A stretch of DNA of 64,000 bases from Hyaloperonospora brassicae (Eukaryota; Oomycota; Peronosporomycetes; Peronosporales; Peronosporaceae). Positions 52,180 to 64,000 of the stretch are shown here, one piece after another. The stretch is taken from assembly GCA_947650285.1 (NCBI GenBank), contig CANTFL010000137.1:310001-374000 (forward strand), read 5' to 3'. The notes beneath the pieces were generated by a model. That model was not told where the DNA came from. It did not search any database and was given only the letters and a program-made list of their open reading frames with translations. The position numbers and the translations under genes were made by a program. Within the stretch, counting starts at the first letter, position 1; the number at the start of each line of letters is the position of its first letter.

Positions 52180-54447
52180 GTCTTTCATGGGGCATTTGCC
52201 ATTCTCATGTACCTCTCCACATGCTGCACACACGTAAAAGCACTTGTCCGATGGATTCCCTTTGCGACCGCACTTCTGTAACCTTAGTCTCTGTTAGCAT
52301 CCACGATCATCATGTCGCGTCGATCCGCTGTGGGTGCATGCCTTCGGGTTTCCACCTCGATCACGTATACCTTCTCCATCAGTATTCTTTTGCCCGGTAC
52401 GATGATCTTGATCCGATCTCTCTTGACCAGATGTAGTGGTCACACAAACTCGGCGGCGATCCTTGTCTTCGTCCGATACAATTAAGCTCGATTCCGATCC
52501 GCTATATTCGATCCGCTCACGGATTGCCCTCACCGCCCGAGCGCTTTTGGATGACGTAGGATTCGGGGAGGCATTCGCTCGCTGGTGGAACTTGTTTAGT
52601 CCTTTCGACTCTTCAACTGACGACTCTCCATCCTTTGGCATGCACGTAAAGTCTCATCCAACTCATCGACATCGAACAATCGTAGTAGGGTCAGCTGCTT
52701 GACCAGATCGTGATCGTTGAACGTGGCAATTAAATGTTCCACATGCTCACGACGTGTGTCCAATGTGGCCTTCCTCTTGTCTCTGATCGCGATCTTGGCG
52801 TGCTTAGCCGCGACATTTATCGGTGCAGATACTTCTGTGGATTTTCATCCGATCCTTTCCGTGCGAGATATTATTGTCTGCCAAAGACACACCCTGCCCT
52901 CCATACTGTACCATAAACTCATCCAGCAATCTCTTCCACTTCTTTCGAGTGGATCGATCTAGTTTTTTATACCAGTTTCCAGCGGGTCCTGTTAGTAGAT
53001 CTCCGAACACCAAACACTTCTCCTCATCACGCGCTTGATGGCGCAAGAAGGCCGATTTTACCTTGCTGATTCAGCTTCTGGCCCGATCTTCATCTCGATC
53101 CTTGCCACTGAATTCTTTTAGCTCTGTCATCACCGACACCCGAATGCGTTGAGGAATGCTAGCACCATCTTGCATCGTCTCGGTCGTAGCTACCATAGCG
53201 AGTCTACGATCTTCTTGTCCCATATCATCGGGATCGATGTCGTCAGGGTCGAAAAACTTTGTTTGACTGCTGCGCGACTGCACTGAAACTATCTCCACAT
53301 CGGGGTCATATCTTTCATGGGATCCAGCAGGATTGATCCTTTGGCAAGGGTAGATCGCTTGATACGATCGTTCCCGTTGATCTTGGCGAACACATTCCAT
53401 GGCCTCATCGAGGTTTGCCTGCAGGAGTCCTTGCGTAGTTGTCGTCATCTGCTCTTCAGCACTTGTGGCCTTCGATCGCGAGTTCAGCTTCACCGGATTG
53501 ACTCGATTGCATAGATGTGTTGCGCCACTTGGGCCTAGAGATATTCGCTGGATGCCAACCAAATCATCTGACTCCATCTCTCCTTCCGCCGAGGCATAAT
53601 GTGACGATCCGGTACGATACCCCGTCGGGACTTTGGCGATCGTAGCAACCGCTTGATCCTCGGATTCGCACTTGCCCTTCAGCGGAATTCGCTTGTCATA
53701 CAGCTAGCGACACGCATGGATCACCTGATCCTGATCGCATTCCAGCAGTTAGTTCGCATCGAACGCCTTAGCGACGTATTCAGCATCTTGCAACAGCTGG
53801 ATTATGGCGCTGATCCCTTCCACTGCATTGTTCGCCACCTTAGTCCGGTTTATCGGGCCTTTTATCTGTCCGATTGGCCTAGGATTCAGTATACGTAGCA
53901 CGGGGTCGCTCGATAGCAGATTCTTGAGCGCCTTTCAATGGATTTTCTGCGCCAGTTGATGCAACTGCCATCCTTCCAGCTTCAGATCCAAAGCATCGTC
54001 TACGAGCTTGATCGATTTCACGACCGCTTTCACGCCGTGATCGTGTCGATCCGATCTGGGCTCTTAATATTCACTCGATCTGTCTTAAAAGTCTTCTTCT
54101 TTGACATTGCCTGAGTGGTCTTGTGTAGTATTTGTTGAGTTTTCGCTGAAGAGTTTTCACTCAGCGGATCTTGGTTTGCAGCACAATCCGCGGCGGTCCC
54201 CCAAGGGACCATAGGAGGGGGTCGATATTATTTTCCTTATCGATTAATCGATCGATCTCTTCAATTTTCTTGTCATAAGACCTTCTCCCAAAACTCTAAT
54301 AATCCGGGGATCCTTTAAAAACACGCGTCGGAGGCGATCCCTTTGCCCTAACGCTTCCATCCCAGGTTCAGTCTTGACTTTCACTTCTTCACTTAGGGAC
54401 ACACGGTGAAATTCCGAGTCACCAGAAGATCCGGGCACGCGCACCAT
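52180..54447 (-). pseudogene. Element D gag, broken
   Basis: The frame begins ATGGTGCGCGTGCCC at 54447, the very first base after the LTR, so the start codon overlaps the likely primer site (tggtgcgcgtgcccgg). It continues in pieces: acidic N-terminus (54447-54244), 53577-53071 with DPDDIDPDDMGQEDRRLAM and VMTELKEFSGKDRDEDRA, the Gag core at 53046-52804 (VFGDLLTGPAGNWYKKLDRS), then a Ser/Arg-rich part and a cysteine-rich nucleocapsid near 52270-52195 (KCGRKGNPSDKC, CAACGEVHENGKC). The 53.1-kb part also carries many local stops. Confidence 0.83.
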
Positions 54448-55554
54448 TGTGGTGGAGTGGCGATCGATCAATTTATGAGTCGATCTCAACTCTCCACTGG
54501 CGCCCTGACGACCGACAAACGGAGGGGTTACTCCGATTCCGTGTGTGTTACCTTCCTCACCTTGTGTACCCGTCGGTAGGGCGGGTTGCACTCTCCCAGG
54601 TGGACTCGAGTCGAACGAAAACTTGACCGTGTTGGGGATGGGGTTGTGATCGTGCGGTAATCTTCACGCGATCACGGGGTACTTGTGGGTACTAATATAA
54701 GTTACCCTGATCTCAACGAGATCGCCTTGTCCACTATGTGGTAGCTTGATCCGCGAGCTTTCTCGCGAATCTTGCACCTTGCCTTTACGTGTCTTGTTGC
54801 GTCCGATCGAAGTTGATGTTGCTTGAGAGTTCTTGAGCACACCTGGCCAAAACAATCCAGGTGTGACACTTGCGTAGACGTGTAGCGTAACTCTTTGTTC
54901 GACGGGGGGGCAAAGATCCTACCCGGAAGAGATAACGTATGCCTTGTGAAGTAATTTGAACTCTGTTTACCAATCAATTTAAACCCTACCCCTATGTCTA
55001 CCCGTACATCTTAACCAGATGACACACGTCGCCTTTCTAGGAAGATCGTCCCTCGTATTTATGTGGCCCACACCCAGAATATCCATCATTGTAACTTCTT
55101 GTGGCCCACCCAAGAAATCCTCGTGATCCTACTAGCGGATCTATATTCCACTTTGCGGATCGTGATCCCGTTAGCGGATCGTGATCCCACTATCGGATCG
55201 TGATCCTACTGGCGGATCGAGATCCCACTTTGCGGATCGTGATCCCGTTAGCGGTTCGCAGCTGGAGATCGGGCATGCGATCCTGGGTTAGGATCGCGGT
55301 CTTCCAATGAGATCGAGGGTCTTGTATTGCCATGTCTCACGACGGATTGCGTAACCAAAACGGGCGTGTCTACCCTATAGCCTCACACCGAGCTGGTTGA
55401 TATTGTCCACTTGGGATTTGGGAACGCTATTGCCAGCCACCCATCCCAGCTTGTATCCACCAATCATAGCATTCTTGGCTTAACTAAAGCATGTGACCCT
55501 TTTAGATCGCCGATCTCAGTCCCAAGGCGATTTCCTTGTGACCACTTTGCCACA
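54448..55554 (-). repeat. 5' LTR of element D
   Basis: 1107 bp, tgtggtggag to tttgccaca, matching 42684-43796 with few substitutions and a small length change in the minisatellite. Confidence 0.93.
55125..55257. repeat. GATC-rich minisatellite in the second D LTR
   Basis: Same roughly 20-bp units as at 43361-43490 (gcggatcgtgatcccgtta and variants). It retains cactttgcggatcgtgatccc where the other copy has a shorter form. Confidence 0.8.
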
Positions 55555-55945
55555 TTCGGCAGTGTCGTTGGTGAACGATGAGGCACCGCCGGAGATCGGG
55601 ATACCTTTCGAACACTTCATGATTCAGATACTTCTGACTCGCTAGACTAGATGACCTCAAGCTCGGATTCATCATGTGCGCTCGGTGTGGTACGACGTTC
55701 ACCAGCAGAGCCCTTTGCTGCAGGCGGAGAACAAGCATCAGACAACGAATCGTCTGCCGCAGAGGCTAGCAGAGCAGCGGACTGTGCGGGTTTTGACTCA
55801 CATCGCATAGACATGTTAGCTATGCGAGGCAAGGTCAGTAGTAAATGGAACTGACCCAACAAGTGCTCCCAGTCCCATTTGTGTTCAACGAGTGGCCACC
55901 ATGTCTTCGATAGTCACACCGTGACTACCAGATAAGGGGGGTTGA
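55555..55945 (+). mobile_element. 3' internal fragment of a family A element (A3)
   Basis: Homologous to 41926-42305 (shared words ttcggcag, gaggcaccg, ctcggattcatcatgtg, gcttcac-like end). On the minus strand it codes the acidic N-terminal part of the family A antisense protein (ASAADDSLSDACSPP, ERRTTPSAHDESELEV). Ends with a purine-rich run (aaggggggttga) before the LTR. Confidence 0.78.
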
Positions 55946-56363
55946 TGTAACGGGGTAGCCCATTACATTTAATTGTCATTAAAGAGAAGATGACAATAAA
56001 TAATATTATGTTGAATATTCTTTAATCAATATAACAAGTATGGTGATATTGGCGGGATGACCGAAGAGTCTACCCATTGGTTGATATCTTGACGATATTA
56101 ACCCACCAATCGCTGCAAGACGCGCGCAATGGACGGTGAGTAGACGTCATCATACATTCAGTTACATTGGCATAATTAAGTCAGGCCAAACAAGAGAGAC
56201 AATAGCACAAGACTTAATGATATTAATATAACAGTTCTACTTTTCCCTCAAAACAGAGTTTTCGGGTTCTATTTTGTCTACGCTTCCTCGGTTGCCCTGT
56301 GTACGGTTGTCGGACACACGTCACCCTCGCGTTAAGTTCACGCAAGGGGTGTGCCCCGTTACA
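55946..56363 (+). repeat. 3' LTR of family A (A3)
   Basis: 418 bp, same length as the A2 5' LTR and different at about six positions. Followed by tccat, which does not match tgcag at the left of A2, so the two are not shown to be the ends of one insertion. Confidence 0.92.
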
Positions 56364-56955
56364 TCCATGGAAAGCCTGTTGATCGCACCGAGCTTTCCCG
56401 TAAAGTATGCAGCGTCTTTGTACAACTTAAGCTTTGTGTGCCTTTGATTTGGCAGGTCGATCATCGTCTGTTCTCACCAGCCGATATCCTTCTTTTTTGG
56501 CAACGAGGCGTTCAAGGGTACACTTATTAAAACATAGTCGGTATCCGCATTTTGGTTTCCTCCCGAATAGTAGCCGGACTGAACGCCATATTACGTATTT
56601 CATCTACTGATTAGTTTGCCGACAAAGCTGAACAAACATCGGTCGTAGTTTCAAGTTAAAGCACCAGCAAGAAAGACTATTTCGTGCAACCAGCAGGGAG
56701 CTGCAAAAACGCGACACAGCATCCATCGGTGTGGTCACTTGTTGTCAAAGGTAGCACATTGCGCAATTTATGTATCATTCATACCTACACGGACTCTAAA
56801 AGAGATATCCCAACATCGGTACAGGCCATACCAAGGACATCTTTGCTCATGCTGACAATAGAGGGATTTTTGCCACTTCGAACACTAGTGGTGGAGCTAA
56901 TGATACATGTTCGAGAATGAAAGGGTGTCAACTGATCTGCGGAACTTGTCCCTGC
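56364..56955. other. Spacer right of the A3 LTR
   Basis: No supported gene. It may be decayed sequence of the pectin lyase cluster, because fragments follow on the same strand. Confidence 0.5.
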
Positions 56956-57144
56956 TCATATCAATTGATATTCCTTGTACGTTCTTGCGCTGGAGACGTG
57001 CGCAACTTCATTCAAAGTTTTCTTTATTTGGACATAAACCTCTAGAAACCTACGTGATGTTACATAGAGGTGGTTGTTGACCACAAGTACGGTCGTGTTT
57101 CTCACGTAAAAAGATAGAGTCGCGTTAACGCCCATTACACTCAT
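56956..57144 (-). pseudogene. Pectin lyase fragment 1
   Basis: Minus-strand RNTTVLVVNNHLYVTSRRFLEV corresponds to KTAVTMVNDYVHGTLGRSPKV of the copy at 33.6 kb. Only this beta-helix piece is left. A 125-bp segment of it (about 56998-57125) is repeated directly at 58031-58155. Confidence 0.62.
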
Positions 57145-58030
57145 ATATCATCCCTGTTGTCTTATGACATGACGTCTTTCGGTCAGGCCCAAACGTTTCC
57201 ATTTTATACGATCCCACACACTCCATCCTACCAACTTAGTACATTTACGGCACCTCTAGTCAATTGGAAAGACCAATTTCATCAAAGCTGCTCCAGACGT
57301 CGCTCAGTCGTCGAAATTGTTGACGAAACATGACTGGCCAATCTTGTTGTAGTCGATTGGTTCAGATAGCGCAGTAAGTATTGTTGAAGTGTGCATTGTC
57401 GATGTACGGTCAACAAAGGAAACTGAAATTTGAAACGGACAAGTGACAAGACAGCGAGGATGCGGCAGGGTGTAAACGGTCGAGTGCATTCTGATAATTC
57501 TAGAACTACTTGAAGTGTATATTCTAGAATTCATCAATATCAGGGAAAGATACAAGGCAGAATAAGAGAACACGACGAGTAAGATTAAAGAAAGACTACG
57601 GCAATACACTTATTGATTCTCTTCGACATAACAGGTATCGGCCATGCTGTCACTGGAATCGCTGTTTGCGCTCAGCCGGAGTGAGGTGCATTCAGTTCAT
57701 TATTATTCTGCACAACAGTGAAGTCAACGAACCAGCTCTGCATGGCAGGGGATGTTGTTGAAAATCCAACACTCCCCTTCGTGGCGAAGCCCGCATACAT
57801 GTGGCGTGAGAAACAATAAAAAAGACGATTTCGGTTTCGAATGGAATGACTACAAAAACTTTTTTTAGTTTGCTTTGTCACTGCAAACGCACGCCCGCAT
57901 ATGTTCTAGGAACGCTCCGCTCAATATAGATATTTTCGTGTAACCAACGATGTTCCATCGGCCACTTCTATACTTATAACGACAGATTTTGAATTAGTTG
58001 GTCGCATTCATACCCCGTAGTTCCTAAGGA
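57145..58030. other. Spacer between pectin lyase fragments
   Basis: No gene recognised. Short frames on both strands lack family features. Confidence 0.5.
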
Positions 58031-58480
58031 CGTGTGCAACTTCATTCAAAGCTTTCTTTATTTGGACATTAAACCTCTTGAAACCTATTTGAGGTTACAT
58101 AGAGGTGGTTGTTGACCACAGGTACGGTCGTGTTTCTTCTGTAAAAAGGTACAGTCTAGTAATGCTTGTCGCACCAAGGGGAGAAGTACACGTTTCCATC
58201 AACGACCGCGTTTCTGTCCAAATCTAAGTCACTGCTATCAATAGCCGACAAGCCAAACGTTGGTGATCACATTTGAGGTACTATCAGAGCCTGATATGGA
58301 GGCCGCGTCGCCACCCCATCGTACGTGCGGGTTTTGTTTAATGATACGGATGTCCGGGATAATAACTTTCTCTCGGTTACCAATATTACTTTGTCCACCA
58401 TCAAACTATTCTTGCCGATGCCACGGACAATTTTTTGCCTTTAACAATCACACCTCTGTTTCTGGTGCCATCTTACGTTA
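58031..58480 (-). pseudogene. Pectin lyase fragment 2
   Basis: Minus strand, right to left: remains of the glycine-rich core near 58450-58290 (words accaccccat, ttgccgatgccacgga match 33852-33975), then DLDRNAVVDGNVYFSPWCDKHY, a TAG, and FYRRNTTVPVVNNHLYV. The TAG stands at the same aligned position, after the H-Y pair, as the TAG at 33659-33661. Confidence 0.7.
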
Positions 58481-58678
58481 TCTTCGGCTCAATGCCATTG
58501 GACCATATCCGCCGTTTGTACGTGAAGACCACAAGTTAGCACTTGATGTCATTTTTCCTGACAGTGTGAGTGCGATGTTTGCCCGATCGAGGCTGTTCCG
58601 GTGTCTTAATGACTGATACGATAAGGATAGTCAAGGGCTGGGGCGATCAAAGAGACTTTGGCGGCCATGGAACCTACC

Positions 58679-59156
58679 TGTAGCGGAGCTACACACCTCC
58701 TTAAGGCAGAGAAAGACTTAACGATCTTCGAGCAACTTTGGTTCACTGAACCCAACTTAAAGCAACAACAAGATCAGAGAGCTGACGGTCCCTGTTCCGG
58801 GGGGACCAAACAATTCAGAGAATCAACGCCCAGAGTGCACGAGGATTAGCTGCGTTATCAAGGCGCTGCTACCTCCTCAAAATATCACAAGCTGCCTCAG
58901 AGAGGCACGTGTCTTTCGGATCAAAATTGGAGCTGAACTTTATTTCTTATTACCTAAAAGGACACCTTAGAACAACGTACTGAACCTAGTAAATAATGTC
59001 TTAAAAATTTCTTGTATGATCTCATAACCAATGGGGGAGAGACATCTATCTTCAAAAACTGATACTGTGTTCTACTATCAGTTTTAAAGGAGATTTTCAT
59101 CCCTTCTGTGCACCACACCTATTGTCGACTACCAGTCGACGTGTAACACCGTTATA
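58679..59156 (-). repeat. Solo LTR of the B/C family, TSD ctacc
   Basis: 478 bp from tgtagcggag to caccgttata, aligned over its length with the LTRs of B and C but clearly diverged. It is flanked on both sides by ctacc (58674-58678 and 59157-59161). The last bases read ttata instead of ttaca. No internal sequence is present, so it arose by LTR-LTR recombination. Confidence 0.92.
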
Positions 59157-59727
59157 CTACCGCTCGGACCTTTTTTATGGCGATAGCTAGAATTTCCATT
59201 TTAGTTCCAAAACGCGTTTATTTCGGGTTGATCGGTCGCGGGTGCGGCCCACGTACGTCATTGTATGGTCTTTACAGATACTACTTTAATATGGTTGACA
59301 GAGTCTCAGGGACGAAGTAAAGGCTAGTTTTTCTGAAGAGAAATTGTGCAGACCGCGTCAGATTCTAGAAATTTGTAGCGCCGTTTCTTGCCATTCCTTG
59401 CAACGTCATGGTCAACTATCATAAAATAACGAGTGGAAGTACCACCACTAGCGCTGATTCAATATTTCCCTCGTTGTCACGATTATACCCGACCAGCATA
59501 TGTTTTCTTGATGACGACACGCGAATAGACACCCGTTTCTGCCAAGCTCACTATCTTAACGACACACGCTCATATTACCGAGGTATACAATTAGGTGGCA
59601 TCCCGTAGAAATTTAGGCCTCAATCAGTCGCCTATACGGTAAAATAATTCAAGCATTTGGTCGATGTTGCTATAAAGATAACCACAAAAACCATTATATG
59701 CGGATGCGTGTGCATCACAACAACAAC
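59157..59727. other. Spacer right of the solo LTR
   Basis: AT-rich, nothing recognised. A 66-codon frame at 59408-59608 has no family features. Confidence 0.5.
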
Positions 59728-59829
59728 GACTACTACTTTTACCACTGCCACTAGAACTAGAACTACTACTTAAACCGCCACTAGTGCTTCTACTACTATT
59801 ACTACTTATGCCACTAGTACTACTACTTA
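59728..59829. repeat. Degenerate CTA/ACT trinucleotide tract
   Basis: About 100 bp of imperfect act/cta triplets (actactactt, ccactagtgcttctactac), next to the GC-rich block at 59830-59917. Confidence 0.8.
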
Positions 59830-59917
59830 GGACTCCTACCCGTTTTTTTTGACGGAATTTTGGGTACCCCCGGACCCCACCCCCCGAAGGGGCATCCACC
59901 CCCCGGGCCCCATGGGG
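59830..59917 (-). repeat. GC-rich unit, left copy (minus orientation)
   Basis: Read on the minus strand: C/G-rich hairpin-forming sequence, an A-run, then cgggtaggagtcc directly before the triplet tract. The right unit (60786-60870) ends cgggtaggagcc before its CTA tract, in the opposite orientation. Looks like the 3' end of a short mobile unit with a triplet tail. Confidence 0.5.
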
Positions 59918-60785
59918 TTTTCGGTGTGTAATGCAATACGTGCTCTGTCTTCCTCGTGTAATTCTTTAGCAGTAATACCATGCACATCATATAAATTATT
60001 TTTGCAAGTGTCACTGGTGTTGATGTCGCCTCGTGACGAAGCAACGCGCTTATAGTGGTCGCCGTATGTAGTGTCCGCGACACTGATTGATGTGTAGTAC
60101 CCTTCGAGTCAAAGCAAAATTTATAGTATCCATGACTTTGAGTCTGGTGTGACACAAATTTATGTGTCATAAAATTAATAACCATGACTCTATTTGAAGC
60201 AAATTCAGCATTATTGTCTGCGCCATTGTGTATCGAAGTGGGGACTAAGTACAGTATATATACTAAACTTATAGTGGAGGATATTGAGCCGAGGATACCT
60301 CCGCAAATTTTGTGGGCACGTCGTTAAGTTTGCGAAATGCGAGCGATATACGTGTAGTCAGGGGTGAAGGCCGAGCACGGGGATGTGTATGATATGCTCT
60401 GCAGTAGTGCGACAATGAGATTGTGAAGTAATTGGGGGAATACCTGGCCGATAGGGATATGCATCCTTTGAGTTATAAGCACCGTCGACAGGTAAATTTT
60501 CCTAGTTTGGGAAAGATAACGACAGGTGGGTTTTCCTTGTCTGGGAAAGATGGCGAGGGCGCTTCTGGAAAATCCTGCTGCCACTGTCCTTCTAAAGCGT
60601 GCTTTCTCGATGGGTTGTATGATGTGCAGGGAAGATAGGGCATCTTTGAATGGAGAAACCATTGAAATGCAGATGTGTATGCAGGACTGGTAGCCGAGAG
60701 TCGTTTGTAGAGAGGGTATTAAATCTGTTGAAAATTCTATGCAATATCTACCGATATGTATCTACAAATACATATGTAAACTACC
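59918..60785. other. AT-rich segment between the two GC-rich units
   Basis: No gene recognised. Confidence 0.5.
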
Positions 60786-60870
60786 CAGCGACCCCCCTGA
60801 GGGTTTTAGTACCCCCCTCCCCGGTCCCCCCGGGGGAGAAACCCCGGGGGTTCCGGTCCGGGTAGGAGCC
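60786..60870 (+). repeat. GC-rich unit, right copy (plus orientation)
   Basis: Runs of C and G able to fold back (ccccccgggggag, aaccccgggggttcc), ending gggtaggagcc immediately before the CTA tract. Confidence 0.55.
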
Positions 60871-61423
<553 letters not shown>

Positions 61424-64000
61424 AAAATTTATACTGGGAGCCCCAACATACCACTCATTTTTTTGCTTACAACCACTCACCCCCATTATATATATTGTGA
61501 TTGGTTACTTAACAAAGAATTGATGACGCGATTACTTCTCTTGCTCTGTGCCAACTATTGATAACACAGGGACTAAATATAAAAGACCGCTCATGTCGTC
61601 ATAGAGCGTAATCGTTAACATAATTATACCACCTCTGCTAGCCTCGAAAGTGCGCGTTAAGCTATCAATTTACTTTTTGCTGTAAAAAATACATTAGGAA
61701 TGTTCTGCACACTAGGCAAGTAATAAAGGAAGTACAGATAAAGCAGTTTTTTTGCCGTTTACATGCACACCAAAAGAGGTATCAAGCTCCTCACTGAAGC
61801 GTATTAGATCCCGACGTGATACAGGCTGAATGTTCAAATGGGTTTTTCGATGAATTAACAAACATCTCACTGGGAATTTCAAGTAGAAATTCCCGGTCAC
61901 AATTATACAGGCTATACTAACCCAGCCGCTAATGCGCTATGGCGCGCGCTGAACGAATTGCAATGCAATGAGGTAATTTATTACTTGCTTGCCAAATAGT
62001 GAATGCAATAGGCCATCGTAATGCCACTGAAACCCTCCGAGATGTATGCAATGTCAAGCAAGTAGAGCGAGCTCGCATAGTAGATAGTCGTATCCTACTA
62101 GTTGCTCTACTTGATGATCTAGTAGACCGCCCTAATGCACTATATCTTGCTAAATTTGCGACAAACAAAAAATGACGCACTTAAAATACGCTATGATACG
62201 TCAAAGCAATTTGCCGCCGCTTTAGCGTCAGAAACGTTTGGTAGATCGACTAAAAGTACAATAAAATCCGTTTTTAATTGCCTTTGACTTACGTTGAGAA
62301 AATTCACCAAAACATTAATTTTGCTTGCTATTTCACTGTCTGAAGAATATACGGGAGATGACCTTGAGGCGTCACGTCGCATACTACAGGTCGTCGAAGC
62401 CTTTTAAAATCTTGAAGAGCACTGGTACAGGTTGATGCGATCGAAATCGGCAATTGCGTACAATTAATAATGGACTAGATTATAAAAACTTCATTAACAT
62501 GTCATTATTTATCTTTAAGATAAGTAAGCGTCTATACAAGAAACGGTTTGCAGCAACGTTCATATGTGATCAGTTGCTTTGTGCTCATACAACAAATTTT
62601 GAACCGAAAGCGCGCATTCAGCCTTCAATTCATGGATAACTGAGTCTACGTGGGATCTGTTGGCGAAGGAGCGCGATTGCCAGCTTTCTTGTGATATAAT
62701 GCGTGTGGTTATTAGACTTCAAACTGGTCTGGATTGGGAGTCAACTAGTATCGGCTATGTATCAGCATTTCTGTTGTATCCGGCAAGGTCTCTGCTGCGG
62801 CTTTAATTATGCACATAAGAGTAAAAACTATGACTTGACACATCCATGAAGAACAATAAAACACCAAATATGGAATGTCACGGTATGTTGACTTTAAAAA
62901 ACCTTGAGTGGCCTTGTAGGCACAAGTTTCATAAAAAAGCAGCAAAGGCAGCAGCATCAATACCATTTAGATCGTCAAGGGTTCTGATTTATAAAAGATT
63001 TTATTTTCCACTGAGGTGAGTGCAGCCTCCTACTCGTCAAGATGAAATGCATGTAATACCCACATTAATTGTGGAAAGATGAAGTCAATCATAAAAAAGA
63101 AAGCAAAGAAGGAACCTCGTACAGGTAGCAAGTTATACTTGACCATCTCCGTGTGCTGCTGGCAGAGGAGGTCTTAAGTCCACCACTTCAGCATGGCTGC
63201 GGGCGTCGTATTGGTGCTCTTGGTCATCAATCGCTTGGATATAAATTGGTAAATTCTACTCAGCGGGATCCATCTATAGTAAAAAGATGTGCTTTTAATT
63301 TGGCCTGGACGTCGATGAGGCACCTACAAGTATCAGGACACAACAGAAGAATTTGTCAAGAATCTTTACGATGTAATTTAGATACTACATTGGTACCTGA
63401 AACTAATCTAGGTGCTGAAGACGTAGAAAGAATTTTGGGTATCCGTAACAAGTATATGAAATGTACCTGGATATGGAAGCGCTGGGAAGAGTTGAACATA
63501 ATACAGTAAAAGATAATAAGTGAGGTCGTGAATGGCTTCTTTTAACGAGGAGAATCAGTTTCGCGTATAGAACACGGTTTTGTAAATATTGTAATAATAT
63601 ACATTTGGCCAATTTCGGCGCGAGAGAAGCATGCATATTTTAAATGGGGTGAGTGGTAGTTGTGGAAATAGGAATGATGAAAATCGTATCCCTTCATTTA
63701 TTTAAGATCGTTAATGCATTTGGGTGAGCTCGCAGGACACAAATTGGTACGAATGTGTCAATATCATTATATGGTCGATTTAAAAACATTTAACTAACAT
63801 CACTCGAGAACAGGTGATGTTGGCGAAGTACTGCCGACCAGGGTAACATATTTTGGTTGCTCCGCTTAATGGTCAATGTATACTGTATGTCAATTAAAAT
63901 AAATAACCAATCACTGTTAGAAGCGCGAAGGGGGTGTGCAAGAAACCCACATAGATATTTGTAGTATAATATAGTTATAATAAAACAAGGATAGATTTTT
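61424..64000. other. AT-rich terminal region
   Basis: Mostly noncoding. Two weak items: a decayed plus-strand frame at 61930-62406 (pieces VERARIVDSRILLVALLDDL, TSKQFAAALASETFG, SEEYTGDDLEASRRILQVV) that may once have been a gene, and an open frame of 118 codons at 63153-63509 with no ATG-supported family features. I cannot assign either. Confidence 0.4.

Larger units (their letters stand above)
42684..55554 (-). mobile_element. Chromodomain Ty3/Gypsy element D, degenerate, no TSD
   Basis: A 12,871-bp minus-strand element between two long LTRs (42684-43796 and 54448-55554). From right to left: gag, protease, RT with YIDD, RNase H, integrase, chromodomain, then a convergent plus-strand coiled-coil gene next to the 3' LTR. 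The flanks are cttca on the left and ttcgg on the right, so there is no target duplication. They also do not belong together: the left is inside an A-type LTR, the right is inside the 3' internal part of an A element. GATC is conspicuously frequent throughout. Confidence 0.9.

Noticed and set aside
34668..56363. Idea that the A2 5' LTR and the LTR at 55946 are the ends of one insertion with D nested inside
   Set aside because: The LTRs are similar, but outer flanks (tgcag, tccat) do not match and a diverged A LTR plus a second copy of the A 3' region lie between. It remains possible only with extra rearrangements.
63153..63509. 118-codon open frame near the right edge
   Set aside because: Starts at a non-ATG or weak position and shows no recognisable motif; kept only as a remark on the terminal region.

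Overview
The window looks like nuclear DNA of an oomycete, most likely a plant-associated Peronosporales-type species. The reasons are short GT-AG introns of 66-137 bp, chromodomain-bearing Ty3/Gypsy retroelements with compact LTRs, and decayed pectin lyase genes of the kind tandemly amplified in oomycete plant pathogens. This assignment is inference; nothing here fixes a species.

Layout. Positions 1-21953 are almost entirely Ty3/Gypsy elements. A1 (family A, minus strand, runs off the left edge) ends at 5705. Element B (5936-13467, plus strand, TSD gtaac) and element C (14093-21953, minus strand, TSD atgtg) belong to one family. B lies inside an open reading frame that A1 also truncates. Positions 21959-31290 form a compact host gene island: a single-pass membrane protein (22589-23453), TRM112 (24031-24408), a seven-exon CIA30-domain gene (24590-25952, minus), a six-exon CDK12/CDK9-like kinase (26228-27995) and a BSD-domain coiled-coil protein (29093-30748, minus). 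Positions 31480-34664 hold a decayed Myb-repeat gene and a decayed pectin lyase gene. Positions 34668-56363 are a second transposon block: a degenerate family A copy (A2), a diverged A-type LTR, a 12.9-kb chromodomain element of another family (D, 42684-55554, minus strand) and the 3' end of a further A element. Positions 56364-64000 hold pectin lyase debris, a solo LTR with TSD ctacc, two opposed GC-rich units next to CTA repeats (one tract 553 bp long), and AT-rich sequence with nothing recognisable.

The most unusual content is in the retroelements. Families A and B/C carry a convergent gene on the strand opposite gag-pol. It ends inside the integrase tail at the same place and in the same codon register in both families, so the region around the chromodomain is coded on both strands. 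In C this antisense gene is intact (433 codons) and gag is intact, while pol is broken. Element D has its own convergent coiled-coil gene downstream of pol, without overlap. In addition, family A coding sequence is packed with short perfect inverted repeats (arms 7-10 nt), several of them conserved between A1 and A2. The host genes look ordinary in function: methyltransferase activation (Trm112), complex I assembly (CIA30), and Pol II CTD or cell-cycle type phosphorylation (CDK).
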